IMG/VR virus record: IMGVR_UViG_3300037502_001564
Span: 1-38,964 of that record
Reading direction: 5' to 3' (one strand)
Source: a virus
Length of the DNA stretch: 38,964 bases
Part shown: piece by piece, positions 20,059 through 28,927 of the stretch
Layout: every line of letters begins with the position of its first letter
Numbering within the stretch: position 1 is the stretch's first letter
Notes under the pieces: model-generated
Told to the model about the DNA's origin: nothing
What the model saw: the letters and a program-made list of their open reading frames with translations, nothing else
Databases searched by the model: none
Translations under genes and position numbers: made by a program

Positions 20059-21458
20059 CAGAACGCCAGCGGTTCAACCCGCGCCTCCAGCCGTGCCACG
20101 GCAAGCTGCGCCTCGCTGGTGCCACGGAACTTCTGCAAGCGCCAATTGCGCATGCTGCCCTGCTGAAGCCACACCACCCGCTTATTGTATTCACCCAGCT
20201 TGCCCACGCGCGCAGGCTTTTCAACGCTATAGGTCAGTCCGTCCAGAGAGTAGCTGGTCCACACGGTAGGATCTGCGCCAGGCTGCACGCGGCCCGTCAG
20301 CGAGACAAGTTCCATCTCATGGAAGATCGCCCCGCGTCCCTCGTTGTAAACGATCAGCGTGCCAAACTCCCAGCCGATTGTCTCGCCCCAGTGGCTGGCG
20401 ATGTTCTTGTCCAGATAGCCCACGTCAGTGTCGCCAGGCTTGCACACGTTCCAGCGATCATAGGCAAACACGGCATCGCAGACAGCCCATTTGCCCAGCC
20501 CGGTCAGCGACGTGCGCAGGATAAACCACACCTGCTGCCCAGCAGCCTGCGAGCCAGCCGCATCAAAGACGATGGTTTGATCAGGCAGGTGGATGTCAAG
20601 GAACTGGTGCGCGCCCTCGGTGCGCTCTTGCATGAAAGAGGTGGAAAGCTGCGCCTCGGTGTATCCGGCAAGGATCTCCTCGATCTCGCGCGTGGCGATC
20701 TTTTGCACCGTGCCGTTAGCACCGACATAGACCGAAATGTTTTCGTTCATCCCGCTGCCCATGAAGGCGATGTTTTCGCCAAACACGCAGCAGGTATGAG
20801 TGCCAAGCGTACCCTTCTGCATCTGCGCGCCAGGGATGCGCTGGAACGGAAAACCCGCCGTGCCGGTATTATCAAACACCTCAATAGTATGGCGGTTTAG
20901 CGCATAGATTTCGTTGCGCAGCTTCAACAGTCCCTTCACCGGGTCAGGGTCAGCCTCCGAAGATCCATACTTCAGAGGATCAACGGCGAAGGGATTGTTC
21001 AATTCTGTGATGACGAGAAACTCGCCGTCGGTCGTCATAAAGTAACCATCGACCCAAACCACGGTCAGCGCCGTGCCGAGATCAGGATCAGTGACCTGCG
21101 CCAGAGTTGTCCCGTCATAAAGATAGAGACGCCCGCCAGAGGTCACGGCCAGATAATCAAAGCTGTAGGTGAACGTCACGCGATTACCGCTGCCAACGTC
21201 ACCGATGACCGTGACGGTGCCATCTTGCGCGACTGTCACCAAACTGGTTCCCATGACGCGGTAAAGCGTCCCGCCCCAGTTGATGCCGCCCCGGTTTGAT
21301 CCGGGGCCATCACCAGTCTTCACAATGCCATCGCCGGGGCGCAGATAGCCCTCCGAGATGCCCGTGGCTTTCGGCACAGGCACAAGGTTGACAGGATAAC
21401 TCGACCGAAAGTCTGGCGAGCCATCCGTGTAGATCCCGTTGATGATGCCGATCTGCAT
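20058..21458 (-). CDS. P22 gp10-like packaged-DNA stabilisation / tail-hub protein
   Basis: The 466-residue protein is beta-rich and has the plan of P22 gp10, a head-completion protein below the portal and gp4 ring (472 residues in P22). Its first residues (MQIGIINGIYTDGSPDF and a YPVNLVPVPKATG segment) and RPGDGIVKTG near 45-55 fit that family, as do the repeated strand motifs of a propeller. The gene follows the gp4-like gene with one structural gene between. I chose the ATG at 21458, overlapping the upstream stop (TAATG); a GTG 18 bases upstream is the alternative. Confidence 0.85.
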   Translation of the reverse strand: MQIGIINGIYTDGSPDFRSSYPVNLVPVPKATGISEGYLRPGDGIVKTGDGPGSNRGGINWGGTLYRVMGTSLVTVAQDGTVTVIGDVGSGNRVTFTYSFDYLAVTSGGRLYLYDGTTLAQVTDPDLGTALTVVWVDGYFMTTDGEFLVITELNNPFAVDPLKYGSSEADPDPVKGLLKLRNEIYALNRHTIEVFDNTGTAGFPFQRIPGAQMQKGTLGTHTCCVFGENIAFMGSGMNENISVYVGANGTVQKIATREIEEILAGYTEAQLSTSFMQERTEGAHQFLDIHLPDQTIVFDAAGSQAAGQQVWFILRTSLTGLGKWAVCDAVFAYDRWNVCKPGDTDVGYLDKNIASHWGETIGWEFGTLIVYNEGRGAIFHEMELVSLTGRVQPGADPTVWTSYSLDGLTYSVEKPARVGKLGEYNKRVVWLQQGSMRNWRLQKFRGTSEAQLAVARLEARVEPLAF

Positions 21459-21904
21459 TAGCCGATCCGATACCAAGCATTGGTGGCAGCATCAAACCGC
21501 ATGGTGAAGAAGGCGTTGGCAGCGGCCAAGGTGGTCGGAGCGCCGGTGACTGTCCGACCTGCGCCAGAGACGGTCAGCGAAGAAACGATCTGCGTGCAGT
21601 TGACGCTCACCTCCTGCTTGTCGGTCGGCGCCGAGGGCAGCACGATGGTGCCAGCCGCGAAGGTGGCCGTCGGCGTCAGCAACAGCCAAGTGTCGCCGGC
21701 GGCTACAGTCACCGAAAAGCCCGTGGCGCTGGGTGCCGCGTATTGCGTCGTCAGCGAACCCGGCAGCGTCAGGTTGTCCTGCATGAAGGTCAGCAGCAGG
21801 TTGATCGAGGCTTTGCGCGTGTCGCCGTTATTCGTGGCCCAGACGGCGAGCAGATCGCCAAGCTGGATCGTGTCAAGCGAAGAAAGCTGATTGATGTTGG
21901 TCAT
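21458..21904 (-). CDS. Conserved virion protein, 148 aa
   Basis: The product begins MTNINQLSSLDTIQLGDLLAVW and continues with a TRKASINLLLTFMQDNL helix. The remainder is beta-rich with SVTVAAGDTWLLLTP and SLTVSGAGRTVTGAPT. The 'INQL-x-x-L-D-x-x-x-x-G-D-L-L' start is common in phage structural proteins near tail and neck genes. The domain may be related to fibre or neck proteins. Located between gp4-like and gp10-like genes. Confidence 0.65.
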   Translation of the reverse strand: MTNINQLSSLDTIQLGDLLAVWATNNGDTRKASINLLLTFMQDNLTLPGSLTTQYAAPSATGFSVTVAAGDTWLLLTPTATFAAGTIVLPSAPTDKQEVSVNCTQIVSSLTVSGAGRTVTGAPTTLAAANAFFTMRFDAATNAWYRIG

Positions 21905-21908
21905 TGCA

Positions 21909-22394
21909 TCATTCCCATGTCAAGGCGCTGTCCGGGCCAACCGTCAGCGGGTCAATTGGATGACGCAGGAATGCGTCGTTGTAGTAGCGCCAGCCCTTGT
22001 TGCCTTGGCCGCTCGGGATCGTCATATCGCCAAGCTGCATCTCAACCGGGAAGGTAGATCTGGACAACAGCGCCTTGTACGACATCTGCGCGTTGGCCTT
22101 CGTGTCTGGCGAAACTGTCTTACCATACCCCGGAGCGATGCGAACTGCCAGATTGAGGTGCATGGCTTCAAGCGCGTCATCAGGCACGCCGATCACCTGA
22201 TCCAGATCGCTGGCAGCCGTGGACGACGGCAGCGGATAGCGCAGGCGGATGCCCTTGCCGTTCCATGTTGCCATCATCGCATCGAGGCGCTGCAAGGCAC
22301 CTTCCAACTGCTGCGGGGCAAGGTCAAAGACATAGCCAGCGAGGCCGATCTCTTCGAATGCCCGATTCACGATGTCGCGCTTGGTGTATGCCAT
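21909..22394 (-). CDS. P22 gp4-like tail accessory / head-completion protein
   Basis: The 161-residue helical protein has the gp4 pattern: YTKRDIVNRAFEEIGLAG at the start, QQLEGALQRLDAMMATWNGKG near 28-48, then a YPLPSS segment and PDDALEAMHLNLAVRIAPGYGK near 70-91. P22 gp4 (166 residues) forms the ring below the portal that seals the filled head. Its position upstream of the gp10-like gene in the same operon is as in P22. The ATG at 22394 overlaps the upstream stop (TGATG). Confidence 0.85.
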   Translation of the reverse strand: MAYTKRDIVNRAFEEIGLAGYVFDLAPQQLEGALQRLDAMMATWNGKGIRLRYPLPSSTAASDLDQVIGVPDDALEAMHLNLAVRIAPGYGKTVSPDTKANAQMSYKALLSRSTFPVEMQLGDMTIPSGQGNKGWRYYNDAFLRHPIDPLTVGPDSALTWE

Positions 22395-22621
22395 CACAGG
22401 GCCTCAGATTTGCGCGGACGGCCACGCTTCGGCTTGTCCTCGGCTTCGGGTGCAGGATCTTGCGAAACACCGCTGGCGGCTGCGATAGCCTCGCGCACGG
22501 TGAAGTGCCAGCCAGCCTTGATGGTGGCTTCAACCTCGTCATCTTCCACGATGCACAGATCAAACGTCTCGGTCGCGCTGCGTTTGAAGGCACCCGGAGA
22601 CTTGTAGAGCATGGTCGTCAT
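22394..22621 (-). CDS. Small conserved head-region protein, 75 aa
   Basis: The protein starts MTTMLYKSPGAF, has a DLCIVEDDEVEATIKAGW segment near 21-38 and a Lys/Arg-rich end (KPKRGRPRKSEAL) resembling an AT-hook. This type of short protein with a strand-turn-helix plus basic tail is common between coat and head-completion genes; function unknown. It is coupled by ATGA to the previous gene. Confidence 0.62.
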   Translation of the reverse strand: MTTMLYKSPGAFKRSATETFDLCIVEDDEVEATIKAGWHFTVREAIAAASGVSQDPAPEAEDKPKRGRPRKSEAL

Positions 22622-22788
22622 TTAGCTTTTCCCTTTGGCGCCTTCGATGGCTTGCCAGCCTTCATGGCGGCGGTGCGTGCGGTGTTCAATGCAATGGCGA
22701 TGGCCTGCTTGCGCGGGCGGCCCGACTTCTCTTCCATCTTGATATTCTCACCGATGGACTTGCGGCTGTAACCTTTTTTCAGCGGCAT
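22618..22788 (-). CDS. Small basic phage protein (DUF6496-like), 56 aa
   Basis: The ATG at 22788 gives MPLKKGYSRKSIGENIKMEEKS followed by GRPRKQAIAIALNTAR and a Lys/Pro-rich tail. The 'KKG-xS-x-x-x-I-x-x-N-I-x-x-x-x-x-x-G-x-P-x-K-Q-A-x-A-I-A' signature is the phage family I know as DUF6496. It is highly basic and often next to the coat gene. Upstream in-frame codons would include the intergenic region and are not used. Function unknown. Confidence 0.72.
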   Translation of the reverse strand: MPLKKGYSRKSIGENIKMEEKSGRPRKQAIAIALNTARTAAMKAGKPSKAPKGKAK

Positions 22789-22847
22789 GGCATTAGACCC
22801 CTTGGATGGTTGAAGGGGGCGAGTTTCCCCGCCCCCAAAGATCACAA

Positions 22848-24143
22848 TCAGGGAACCTGATTGAAGAGCAAGATACCCGACATCTCGGGCTGCTTGTTCA
22901 CAACGCCGAAGAAGGTATCCATACGATACTTCGTGACGGCGGTGTTGATGTCGTAGAACTTCTGCATCACCAGTTCGATGCCCTGATCGGTGGTGCCACG
23001 CATCACGTCAACGCCAGCGTTGGTCGGGATTGCGTAACGACCCGGCAGGATTTCCAGAGCGTCTTTCTGCCAGAAGCAGTTGATGTCAGCGGCATCGACG
23101 TTCAGGATCGTGACGGTCGAACCGTTGGCCGGGGTGGCCGTGACGTTCTTGTACTGCAGTTCTGCATCGGTGCCGCCCTGAGCCGAGATGATCGGCGGAG
23201 AGATGACAACGGTGTTGTTACCAGCAGTGCCGCCGCCCGAGGTGATCGAGATGATGCGGAACGTCTTGGCCTGGCCAGTGTCGCCCTTGGTGATGTGATG
23301 CACCGCGTTGACGCTTGCCAAACGGAAGCAGTCACCAACGCGCACGACAGCACCAGCAGCCAACGTGATGTTGAGCGACTGATAGCGGTTGTCCACGTTG
23401 GCGGTTTCACCCGTGCCTGCGGTCGAGGTCGCACGCGGGGTGTAGTACTGGTTCGCGCCGTTGATGGTGATGTCACCGACCGGGGTGGTGTTCCCCAGGA
23501 TGCGGTTGGCATAGTCCATCTTGTAGGTCTGGAAGCCAGCGACTTCACCGACGAACGAACGCTCATAGGCGGTGGTCGGCTTGCCCGTCATGGTCTGACG
23601 GCCAGCGAGATCCGACGCCATGCCGTTATACGAACGCGAAGACAGCGCCAGATAACGGTCGAACATCTGCACGCCCTGCTCGTTGAACACAGCGTCGCAT
23701 TCAGCCACGTCAGCGTAACCGCCAGCGGAACTGGAGCGGGTCACGACCATCGTGGACTGGGCAGCAGCCACGTTCATGATGGCGACGTTGATGTCCGAAG
23801 CAAGTTTCTGCTTTGCGGAATCGCCAAGGCGGCCTTCTTGCAGTTGGTCGCGCAGTTCTTTCGCGTCCAGAGCAAACGGCACGGTCTTGTTGAAGCCGAG
23901 AGTTGCCGGGACAGCAAGCTGCGTGAAGTCAACGAACTGCGACGAGATGTCGGTGCGCGGCGCGCCGTTGATCGAGGTCGCAATGTAGGGCTGCGGACGC
24001 CAGATCACGTCATTGGTGCGTTCCATCATCGAGCCGTCGGTGTTGTAAACCGACACGTTGCGCGACATTACCAGCGCATCGTTGAAGCCTTCGAGGATGT
24101 TCTCAAAGGCAACTCGTTCTTCTTTTGAAAAAGCGTTAGCCAT
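22848..24143 (-). CDS. Major coat protein (P22 gp5-like)
   Basis: The product has 431 residues, almost exactly the length of P22 coat protein (430). It starts MANAFSKEERVAFENILEGF and shows the P22-type series: VMSRNVSVYNTDG near 26-38, a WRPQPYI segment, and DISSQFVDFTQLAVPA near 65-80. Next come FALDAKELRD near 92-101 and a beta-rich insertion-domain region near 220-345, ending with HK97-fold-like strands. It assembles the icosahedral shell with scaffold protein from the gene next door. A good ribosome site AAGGA precedes the ATG. Confidence 0.9.
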   Translation of the reverse strand: MANAFSKEERVAFENILEGFNDALVMSRNVSVYNTDGSMMERTNDVIWRPQPYIATSINGAPRTDISSQFVDFTQLAVPATLGFNKTVPFALDAKELRDQLQEGRLGDSAKQKLASDINVAIMNVAAAQSTMVVTRSSSAGGYADVAECDAVFNEQGVQMFDRYLALSSRSYNGMASDLAGRQTMTGKPTTAYERSFVGEVAGFQTYKMDYANRILGNTTPVGDITINGANQYYTPRATSTAGTGETANVDNRYQSLNITLAAGAVVRVGDCFRLASVNAVHHITKGDTGQAKTFRIISITSGGGTAGNNTVVISPPIISAQGGTDAELQYKNVTATPANGSTVTILNVDAADINCFWQKDALEILPGRYAIPTNAGVDVMRGTTDQGIELVMQKFYDINTAVTKYRMDTFFGVVNKQPEMSGILLFNQVP

Positions 24144-24166
24144 TTCCGTGGTCCTTCATGTGGGGT

Positions 24167-25030
24167 TTAACCCTTGGCCTTCTGCTTCTTATACTGGAAA
24201 ACCTTGGAATAGTCGCCAGTCTTTTCTGCTTCAGACCGCAGGCGGTCGAGGGTGCTGTCAACCGCGCCAGACGGGCGGGCGGTGCCGCTGATCTTGCGCT
24301 CGGGTGACGATTGAGCCTTACGGTTCGAGATCTTCAACTGCGTCTCCAATTTCGCAACCGCGAAGGCGAACTTCACGGGATCGGTGATGGAAGCGATTTC
24401 CTTCGCCTTCTTCGGGTTCTTGCCCAGAGCATAAACGACAAGAGCCGGGTTTTCGGCACCTTGCACAATCATCCCCTGCTGCATGACGCTGAGAGTGTCT
24501 TGAACGACATCCTCCGCAAACTCAAAGTCGCGCACCTTCAGACTGGCCTTCGCCCCCTGATAGCTTTCTAGCTTGCGCTCCCACTCCTTCTGAACAGCTT
24601 GGTGTTCAGACTTCATGGCAGCCTCACGCTCGTCGTGCTGGCGCTTCTTGTCGTACCATGCGGTCAGTTCCCGCTCGTATCGGTCGGTGTCGTAATCGGC
24701 TTTCTCAAGCGTTGGCTTCGGTCCAAGGGGCGCGACCCCAGGTGTGTTCCGCTGTTCGACCTGCGCTAGACGCTGTTCAAGCTCCTTGGCACGACGCTTT
24801 TCCTCACGATACTGCTTGCGAAGGTCACGAACCCAATCGGGCGCGCGGGCCTCCTCATCTTCTTCCGGGGCTGGCGCTTCCCCGTTGATCGAAATGACGA
24901 CCTCTCCATCTTCGGCATCATCGCCTTCGCCTTCAGCCTCGTCTGCCATCTCGGCATCTTCAGCCTCTAGTTCAGTTTCTTCAGCCTCGACTTCAAAGTC
25001 CTCTTCGATCTGTTCTGCCAATTCAGTCAT
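24167..25030 (-). CDS. Scaffolding protein (P22 gp8 position)
   Basis: The 287-residue product is highly charged and helical. Residues 1-60 are very acidic, and an Arg/Lys/Glu coiled-coil region covers about 60-160 (RKQYREEKRRAKELEQRL). The C-terminus is basic with TLDRLRSEAEKTGDYSKVFQYKKQ, the place where scaffold binds coat in P22. It is close in length to P22 gp8 (303). It lies between portal and coat, the conserved location. The assignment relies on context and composition because scaffolds diverge strongly. Confidence 0.8.
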   Translation of the reverse strand: MTELAEQIEEDFEVEAEETELEAEDAEMADEAEGEGDDAEDGEVVISINGEAPAPEEDEEARAPDWVRDLRKQYREEKRRAKELEQRLAQVEQRNTPGVAPLGPKPTLEKADYDTDRYERELTAWYDKKRQHDEREAAMKSEHQAVQKEWERKLESYQGAKASLKVRDFEFAEDVVQDTLSVMQQGMIVQGAENPALVVYALGKNPKKAKEIASITDPVKFAFAVAKLETQLKISNRKAQSSPERKISGTARPSGAVDSTLDRLRSEAEKTGDYSKVFQYKKQKAKG

Positions 25031-25055
25031 GCGATCCTCGCGATTTTCTCACCCA

Positions 25056-27116
25056 TTACATTGTGCGGCTGGGCGGTTGCCGCATTCCTGTGGCGACGGT
25101 CTCTTGCAGAGCCTTCGCCGTGTTCACCACGTTGGTGCGCTCTTTCTGCTGAATTCCAGCAAGCACCTCAACGGTCTTGGCGCGGGTCTCTTCCGCACGC
25201 GCCAAGGTGTATTCTGTGTTGGCCTGAGCCTGGCCAGCCTTGGCCTGCGCTTCCATCGCGGCGGCCTGAAGGTAGAGCGCCTGAGGATCGGGCTGCTGCG
25301 CGGCCTGCATTTCGGCCAACAGCTTTTCGCCTTCCTGCTCGGTCGGCTGGATGACGCCCATCTTGATTAGCTTGTCGCGGAAGTAAGCGCGAACCTCGCC
25401 AATGCCCTCGCCGTCCATGTTCATCATGGCCATCGAGGTCAGCACCTGCTGCGTCTCGGGATCTGGCGCGATCTGGATCATGCCCAACAGCGCGCGGACG
25501 GTGGCGCTGCGCTTGGTAGCCGAGGCCGGGCCGACATCAACAGCCACGTCAAACTTAGCGGTGGACAGGTCGTTTTCGTATTCGACTTCGCCGGTCTTGG
25601 GGTTGAGCATCGGCTTGCCCATCTCGACGCTGGACAACTCACCGCCGAGGCCAACCGACTTCATCTTGCGGCCAGGCTCGACCATGATGTCACGAGCCAT
25701 CGACAGCCAGACCTCGCCGCAACGCTTCACAGCCTTAGCCATGTTGCTCATGTAGATGTAGGTCTGCATGTCCAGACGCTGCTGGATCAGTTCAACGGCC
25801 TTGCCGCTGACGTTGGAGACGACCTCCTCGGCAGCGTCAGGCTTGCCCAGCAGGTCGCTCATGTCCTGTTCCGTGATCTGCAACAGGCCAGCCAGCGCAG
25901 GTGGGATCTGCGGTGGCTTGGTGTAGCCGACCGGGCCTGCAAGGGTCTCACCGCCGTTGGCGTCGGTCACGGTGTTCAGAAGCAGATAGGGATAGTTTCT
26001 GAGGTTGTCCTCGGACCACATCATTTCGTGGCCGGCCACCTGCTCGGGCGTGAAGATCGGCTTTTCAACAGTCGAAAGCGCGGAGATCTCGCCCAGCTTG
26101 GAAAGCTGCATGTTCTTCAGCCGCTGGGCGTCCTTAGCCAAACGCACATGACCCATGCACCGCTCGACGTTGTCCACGAACCAGCGCTTGCCATAGACGG
26201 GGATGATCGGGATCTGGTCGCCGGCAATGTAGCCGCTATCTTCCAGAACCTTGCTGCCGCTCATAATGTACTTGCGCACCTTGCGGCGCTTCACGCGGCG
26301 CTGGCGAACCTCTTTGGTGCCGACAGCCTCAAGCATCATCTCCAGTTCGGGATCTTGCTCAAAGTCTTTTTCCGAATACTTTTCTTCCTGCCCGTCAAGG
26401 GTCTGGAAGATGCGGATCAGTTCCGACGCTTCTTCGACGCGGTAGACCTCGGCCACATAGACGACATCCGGCGTGGCCCAGTCGAATGCCACCTGCTCAA
26501 TGCCCTTGGGCCAGGTGGTCGGGTCGTCTTCCCAGACTTCGCGGTAGGCATCTGGCGTCATCGCCGTCAGCACATAGCACATGCGCGCGTCAGACTTGTC
26601 CTGACGCTTGGCATCCAGATCGAAGAACACGGTGGTGTCAGCGTCATAGATCGGCTCGATCCGAATGCGCTGCTTTTCGTTTTCTTCGTCGTATTCGTCT
26701 TCGTAGACAGCACGCAGGCGGAACGCGCCGAAGCCACCGCCGACAGCCTCCTCGAATGCGTTGTCGTAGGCCTCATTGGCGCCGCTGTCCTGTTCATCAG
26801 ATCGGAACAGGCCATCGCACACGTCGGCCATTTTGTCGTCGTCGGTGCCGTCCTTGCTCACGAAGTCAACCGTGATGCGGTTGTTGCGGTATTCGTTGAT
26901 GATCCGCATGACGGCCAGGTGAACCTTGTTCACCTCAAACTTCGGCTTGTTTAGATATTGCTCATAGAGGTTGCCCTCCCACTGCGCGCCCGAGATGGAG
27001 TAAAAGCGGCGGTCCTCCAGGCACTGCAAACGCTCATCGCGCATGGTGGCCTGGATGGTGTCGAACTCCGACATCGCTTCGGCATGAACATTTGCAAGCC
27101 GCTGGTCTTTGGTCAT
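25056..27116 (-). CDS. Portal protein (P22 gp1-like)
   Basis: The protein of about 686 residues has the P22-portal plan: an N-terminal helical part with RLQCLEDRRFY SIxGAQW-type segments, and KPKFEVNKVHLAVMRIINEYRNN across two helices near residues 55-75. A NRITVDFVSKDG strand comes next, then a long central region and a helical C-terminal barrel with Gln/Ala-rich coiled coil (QAAAMEAQAKAGQAQANTEY). It forms the dodecameric ring through which DNA is packaged and ejected. P22 gp1 is 725 residues. I use the ATG at 27116; a TTG nine bases upstream has AAAGG eight bases before it and is a reasonable alternative start. Confidence 0.88.
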   Translation of the reverse strand: MTKDQRLANVHAEAMSEFDTIQATMRDERLQCLEDRRFYSISGAQWEGNLYEQYLNKPKFEVNKVHLAVMRIINEYRNNRITVDFVSKDGTDDDKMADVCDGLFRSDEQDSGANEAYDNAFEEAVGGGFGAFRLRAVYEDEYDEENEKQRIRIEPIYDADTTVFFDLDAKRQDKSDARMCYVLTAMTPDAYREVWEDDPTTWPKGIEQVAFDWATPDVVYVAEVYRVEEASELIRIFQTLDGQEEKYSEKDFEQDPELEMMLEAVGTKEVRQRRVKRRKVRKYIMSGSKVLEDSGYIAGDQIPIIPVYGKRWFVDNVERCMGHVRLAKDAQRLKNMQLSKLGEISALSTVEKPIFTPEQVAGHEMMWSEDNLRNYPYLLLNTVTDANGGETLAGPVGYTKPPQIPPALAGLLQITEQDMSDLLGKPDAAEEVVSNVSGKAVELIQQRLDMQTYIYMSNMAKAVKRCGEVWLSMARDIMVEPGRKMKSVGLGGELSSVEMGKPMLNPKTGEVEYENDLSTAKFDVAVDVGPASATKRSATVRALLGMIQIAPDPETQQVLTSMAMMNMDGEGIGEVRAYFRDKLIKMGVIQPTEQEGEKLLAEMQAAQQPDPQALYLQAAAMEAQAKAGQAQANTEYTLARAEETRAKTVEVLAGIQQKERTNVVNTAKALQETVATGMRQPPSRTM

Positions 27117-27186
27117 GCGGGCCAAGTTGCGCGCCTTTCGCTGGATATTTGGGCCGAAGTATACGGCAGGTCGATCTGAATATCAA

Positions 27187-28413
27187 TCACCGCGCCATCG
27201 GCATGCTGACGGGGATCGGGCGGGCCTTCGGCTTCTCTTGCTTTGCCATGCGACGTGCGCCCTCGCAGGCATAGCGCAGCGCGTCGATGACGTGGTTTTC
27301 CTTGTCCTCCAGCACAGGCAAGATGCTGCCCGTGTCCCGGTCGGTCTTGTAGCTGTAGAGCGTCAACTCATCGATGGTGTGCTTGCAGCGGGGATGCACC
27401 ACGATGTCAAAAGACTTCAGCCATTCGACGCCCTCTTCGACCGACTTCGGCCCCTTGACCGCCGGCATGATCTTCGGGAAGCCGTTTTTGCGCATGTGGC
27501 TGATCGTCTCGGGCCGTGCGCTGTCGGCCACCATCGGCCAGCGTTCAGCCTCGGGGATCGACATGAACAGCGCAGGCGTGTCAACGATCTCGCAGCCCAC
27601 CTGATAGGCCTCGTGGTCAATATATAGCTTCCGTCCTATAATGTGGCAGCGAATGCCAACGGTCGGGTCAGTGGCAAAGCCCCAGTCAGCGCCCAAGCGA
27701 TGAACGGCATCAGGCGGTGCCTCGAAGTCTTCAATGGTCCAGTTCTTAAACACGCGGGTTTCGCTGTTGCGGACATACTCGCCCTTCCAGACGTGCAGGT
27801 ATTTGTCCGGGTCTCGTCGCTTGTCGTATTCCATTTCGTCTTTGAGAACGTCGGGGAACCACGGGTTGTCGCTGTAGTTCACCTCGACGATCACGCTGTC
27901 GGGCGGCGGCGTTGGCCCACGCAGCAGGCCCTCGATGGGGTCTGTGTCGAACCGTGGGTTCCAACTGAACAGCAGTTGCGATCCGGGCTTACGGATTGTC
28001 GGGCGCAGCAGATCCAGCGAGAACTGGCTGATCGACTGGGCCTCCTCGACCCAGGCAATGTCAAAGCCTTCAAGCGACTTCACGCTGTCGGCTGTGTGGT
28101 TCTGCATGCCCTGGAAAATGATGACGCCGCCGTGCGGGCATTTGATCTCGGCCTGCTGCACCTGAAACAGATGACCGACGCCAAGCTCCTCGATCTTGTT
28201 CTCGATCAGCTTCTTGACCGACTGCTTCAGCGACTTCTGCACCTCGCGCACGCAGACCACATCGGTCTTGCGCATCACACACCGCTCGACGATCCATTCG
28301 GCGAAGAAGGTTGACTTGCCAGATCCACGCCCGCCGAACGCCCCGATGTAGCGGGCGCTCTCGCGTTGCAGGATCGGCAGCGCCCAGCGAGGCGTGTTGA
28401 TGGTGAGGTTCAT
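27187..28413 (-). CDS. terL: Terminase large subunit
   Basis: The 408-residue packaging motor-nuclease has Walker A GGRGSGKST at 27-35 and Walker B FDIAWVEEA at 117-125. The coupling motif SWNP is at 150-153. The RNase-H-like nuclease domain carries Asp243 (LGADWGF), Asp297 (VADSAR) and Asp377 (HVIDAL). The pattern fits the Terminase_3/PBSX family rather than P22 gp2. It cuts concatemeric DNA and pumps it into the prohead through the portal encoded next. The start overlaps the small-subunit gene stop by ATGA. The 70 bp between its stop and the portal start hold no gene. Confidence 0.92.
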   Translation of the reverse strand: MNLTINTPRWALPILQRESARYIGAFGGRGSGKSTFFAEWIVERCVMRKTDVVCVREVQKSLKQSVKKLIENKIEELGVGHLFQVQQAEIKCPHGGVIIFQGMQNHTADSVKSLEGFDIAWVEEAQSISQFSLDLLRPTIRKPGSQLLFSWNPRFDTDPIEGLLRGPTPPPDSVIVEVNYSDNPWFPDVLKDEMEYDKRRDPDKYLHVWKGEYVRNSETRVFKNWTIEDFEAPPDAVHRLGADWGFATDPTVGIRCHIIGRKLYIDHEAYQVGCEIVDTPALFMSIPEAERWPMVADSARPETISHMRKNGFPKIMPAVKGPKSVEEGVEWLKSFDIVVHPRCKHTIDELTLYSYKTDRDTGSILPVLEDKENHVIDALRYACEGARRMAKQEKPKARPIPVSMPMAR

Positions 28414-28769
28414 GCCTTCGGATCGATGATGGTTCGCTTGATTTCGACCGGGATGGCGCCGCCGTCTGGGCCGGAGTGTTCAACCTGGTGCTGCTCTTTC
28501 CAGCGCGCCCGCGTTTTCATCCAGAAGATCATGGCGGTGGTGTCGCCGCCCTTGGCCTTGTTGAACAGCGCACCGCCGATGGCAGCGTTGGCCTTTGCCA
28601 TCGCGAGGTCAAGCTCCTCGCGGTAGTGCTTGGCGAGTGTCTTGTCATCGATGCCGATGATGCGGGCGATTTCCTTTTGCGGCGTGCCGATGGTGGCATG
28701 CAACTGGACAAGCTGGCGCTGCTCCGGCGTTGGCTTGTGCGTGCGATCTGGGGGCGGTGGTGCTGGCAT
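28410..28769 (-). CDS. Terminase small subunit-like DNA-binding protein
   Basis: The 119-residue product has a Pro/Thr/His-rich start, then a helix-turn-helix: EQRQLVQLHATIGTPQKEIA with RIIGIDDKTLAKHY as recognition part near residues 35-50, followed by a helical region (ELDLAMAKANAAIGGALF). The location next to terL and the HTH plus oligomerisation-helix plan fit a small terminase subunit that recognises phage DNA for packaging. The C-terminal 30 residues are probably disordered. Confidence 0.7.
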   Translation of the reverse strand: MPAPPPPDRTHKPTPEQRQLVQLHATIGTPQKEIARIIGIDDKTLAKHYREELDLAMAKANAAIGGALFNKAKGGDTTAMIFWMKTRARWKEQHQVEHSGPDGGAIPVEIKRTIIDPKA

Positions 28770-28927
28770 TATGCGGCCTCTTTCTGCTTCGACCAGTGCA
28801 GCTTCATTGAGACGCGCTTGATCGTGCGCTTGACGCTGCCATCGCTCAAAGCGCCTGAGATCAGGATTGCGTCAAGGATGCGCTCCAATTCGTCGGCCTC
28901 CTCGTCTTGCAAAGTGATCGTTCTCAT
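28769..28927 (-). CDS. Small hypothetical protein, 52 aa
   Basis: The frame from ATG 28927 reads MRTITLQDEEADELERILDAIL, then GALSDGSVKRTIKRVSMKL and a basic tail. It overlaps both neighbours (ATGA with the methyltransferase, TAATG with the small terminase), leaving no gap in the operon. An N-terminal acidic helix and a basic second half suggest a helical hairpin. Not recognised; missed at common length limits. Confidence 0.6.
   Translation of the reverse strand: MRTITLQDEEADELERILDAILISGALSDGSVKRTIKRVSMKLHWSKQKEAA

Noticed and set aside
22806-24128. 440-codon open frame on + opposite the coat gene
   Set aside because: It mirrors the coat gene codon for codon in a GC3-biased sequence, has no ribosome site and no recognisable motif, and lies against a confident virion gene.
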